A stretch of DNA of 64,000 nt from Ideonella benzenivorans (GTDB lineage Bacteria > Pseudomonadota > Gammaproteobacteria > Burkholderiales > Burkholderiaceae_C). The notes beneath the pieces were generated by a model. It was not told where the DNA came from and did no database searches. It was given only the letters and a program-made list of their open reading frames with translations. The DNA lies in assembly GCF_020387415.1 (NCBI RefSeq), contig NZ_JAGWCB010000001.1, positions 62,001 to 126,000 of the forward strand, written 5' to 3'. Position 1 is the stretch's first letter. Each line of letters starts with the position of its first letter. A program made the translations under genes and the position numbers. Of this stretch, positions 63,492-64,000 are shown piece by piece.

Positions 63492-64000
63492 ATGACGAGC
63501 GCCGTCCCCACCTTCTCTCTGGAGTCTCGCGCCCCGTCCGGTGGCGCAACGCTGCTGTTGGTTGACGACGAGTCCGGCGTGCTCAACGCGCTGCGCCGCC
63601 TGTTCCGCCCGCAGGGCTACACCGTGCTGCTGGCTGGCAGCGGGGCGGAAGGGCTGCAGATCCTGGCCGAGCAGCCGGTGGACCTGGTGCTGTCGGACAT
63701 GCGCATGCCGGGCATGGATGGCGCGCAGTTCCTGGCCGAGGTGCGCCAGCGCCATCCGCAGGCGATGCGGCTGCTGCTGACCGGCTACGCCGACATCGGC
63801 GCCACGATCGCGGCCATCAACACCGGCGAGATCCACCGCTACATCGCCAAGCCCTGGCACGACCCCGACCTGCTGCTGACCGTGCAGGAGGCCTTGCAGC
63901 GGCGTGCGCTGGAGCAGGAGAACCAGCAGCTGCTGGGACAGGTCCAGGCGCAGAACCAGGCGCTGTCCCAGCTCAACCAGACGCTGGAGCAGCGCGTCCA
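63492..64000 (+). CDS. Response regulator, 3' end outside the window
   Basis: The first 169 residues are present. A receiver domain (20-140) has LLVDDESGVLNALRRLF, phospho-Asp69 in VLSDMRMPGMDG and the Lys in YIAKPW. A coiled coil begins near residue 148 (EQENQQLLGQVQAQNQALSQL). The HRYIAKPWHDPDLLLTVQEAL ending is typical of regulators with HD-GYP or histidine-kinase-type outputs, but the output domain lies past base 64000. ATG 63492 has no strong ribosome site. Confidence 0.88.
   Translation, partial: MTSAVPTFSLESRAPSGGATLLLVDDESGVLNALRRLFRPQGYTVLLAGSGAEGLQILAEQPVDLVLSDMRMPGMDGAQFLAEVRQRHPQAMRLLLTGYADIGATIAAINTGEIHRYIAKPWHDPDLLLTVQEALQRRALEQENQQLLGQVQAQNQALSQLNQTLEQRV

Overview
The window is a high-GC chromosomal segment that reads as a betaproteobacterium of the order Burkholderiales, probably a Rubrivivax/Ideonella/Roseateles-type lineage. 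Support comes from the gene neighbourhoods: yicC-gmk-rpoZ-spoT, rph-rdgB-hemW, slpA-ispH-serS, xseB-ispA-dxs next to a Rieske oxygenase and folE2, plus DUF3717. The family-level placement is inference from gene order and protein style only.

Layout. 1-4600: an alpha/beta hydrolase (start at or before base 1), an unknown protein, a WYL regulator, a bestrophin-like channel and GreB. 4600-14840: spoT, rpoZ, gmk, yicC on the minus strand, then a Ser/Thr kinase and PP2C phosphatase pair, rph, rdgB, hemW and a glutamine-synthetase-like enzyme on the plus strand. 14860-19750: cheR-cheD-cheB (minus), then a diguanylate cyclase, FlhG-like ATPase and truncated haemoglobin (plus). 19758-28362: Smr protein, radC, slpA, ispH, serS and a giant SNF2 helicase. 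41407-64000: PAS histidine kinase, TetR, a Cpx-like envelope-stress module (CpxP/Spy-like protein, response regulator, kinase), MATE exporter, protein acetyltransferase, Rieske oxygenase, isoprenoid genes, folE2, an amino-acid/polyamine operon (GS-like, class III aminotransferase, GntR, glutaminase), aroQ and a truncated response regulator.

The most interesting part is a mobile element of about 12.8 kb (about 28563-41358) inserted at the 3' end of a tRNA-Ser(CGA) gene. Removing it joins the tRNA to a strong intrinsic terminator at 41363-41391, which looks like the gene's native terminator. The element has the logic of a P4-type satellite: tyrosine integrase at the tRNA, AlpA-like regulator, a primase-helicase (PriCT-2, Toprim-like, DUF927) at the far end, two distant iteron clusters sharing an exact 19-bp sequence (like P4 ori and crr), and a leader RNA with three mutually complementary blocks and a closed C4/CI-like antisense RNA in front of the replication operon. 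It carries one virion gene only, a phage tail tape-measure protein, with no capsid, portal, terminase or other tail gene. Five unrecognised small genes lie between the antisense RNA and the helicase; two of them share a repeated unit of about 38 residues.

Regulatory sites that can be read directly include a perfect GTAAA-N5-GTAAA CpxR-type box and a Shine-Dalgarno-sequestering hairpin before the Spy-like gene, a TGTGATCACA operator before the GS/aminotransferase/GntR operon, palindromes around the WYL regulator, and a terminator-like hairpin with an alternative pairing in the leader of the Rieske gene.
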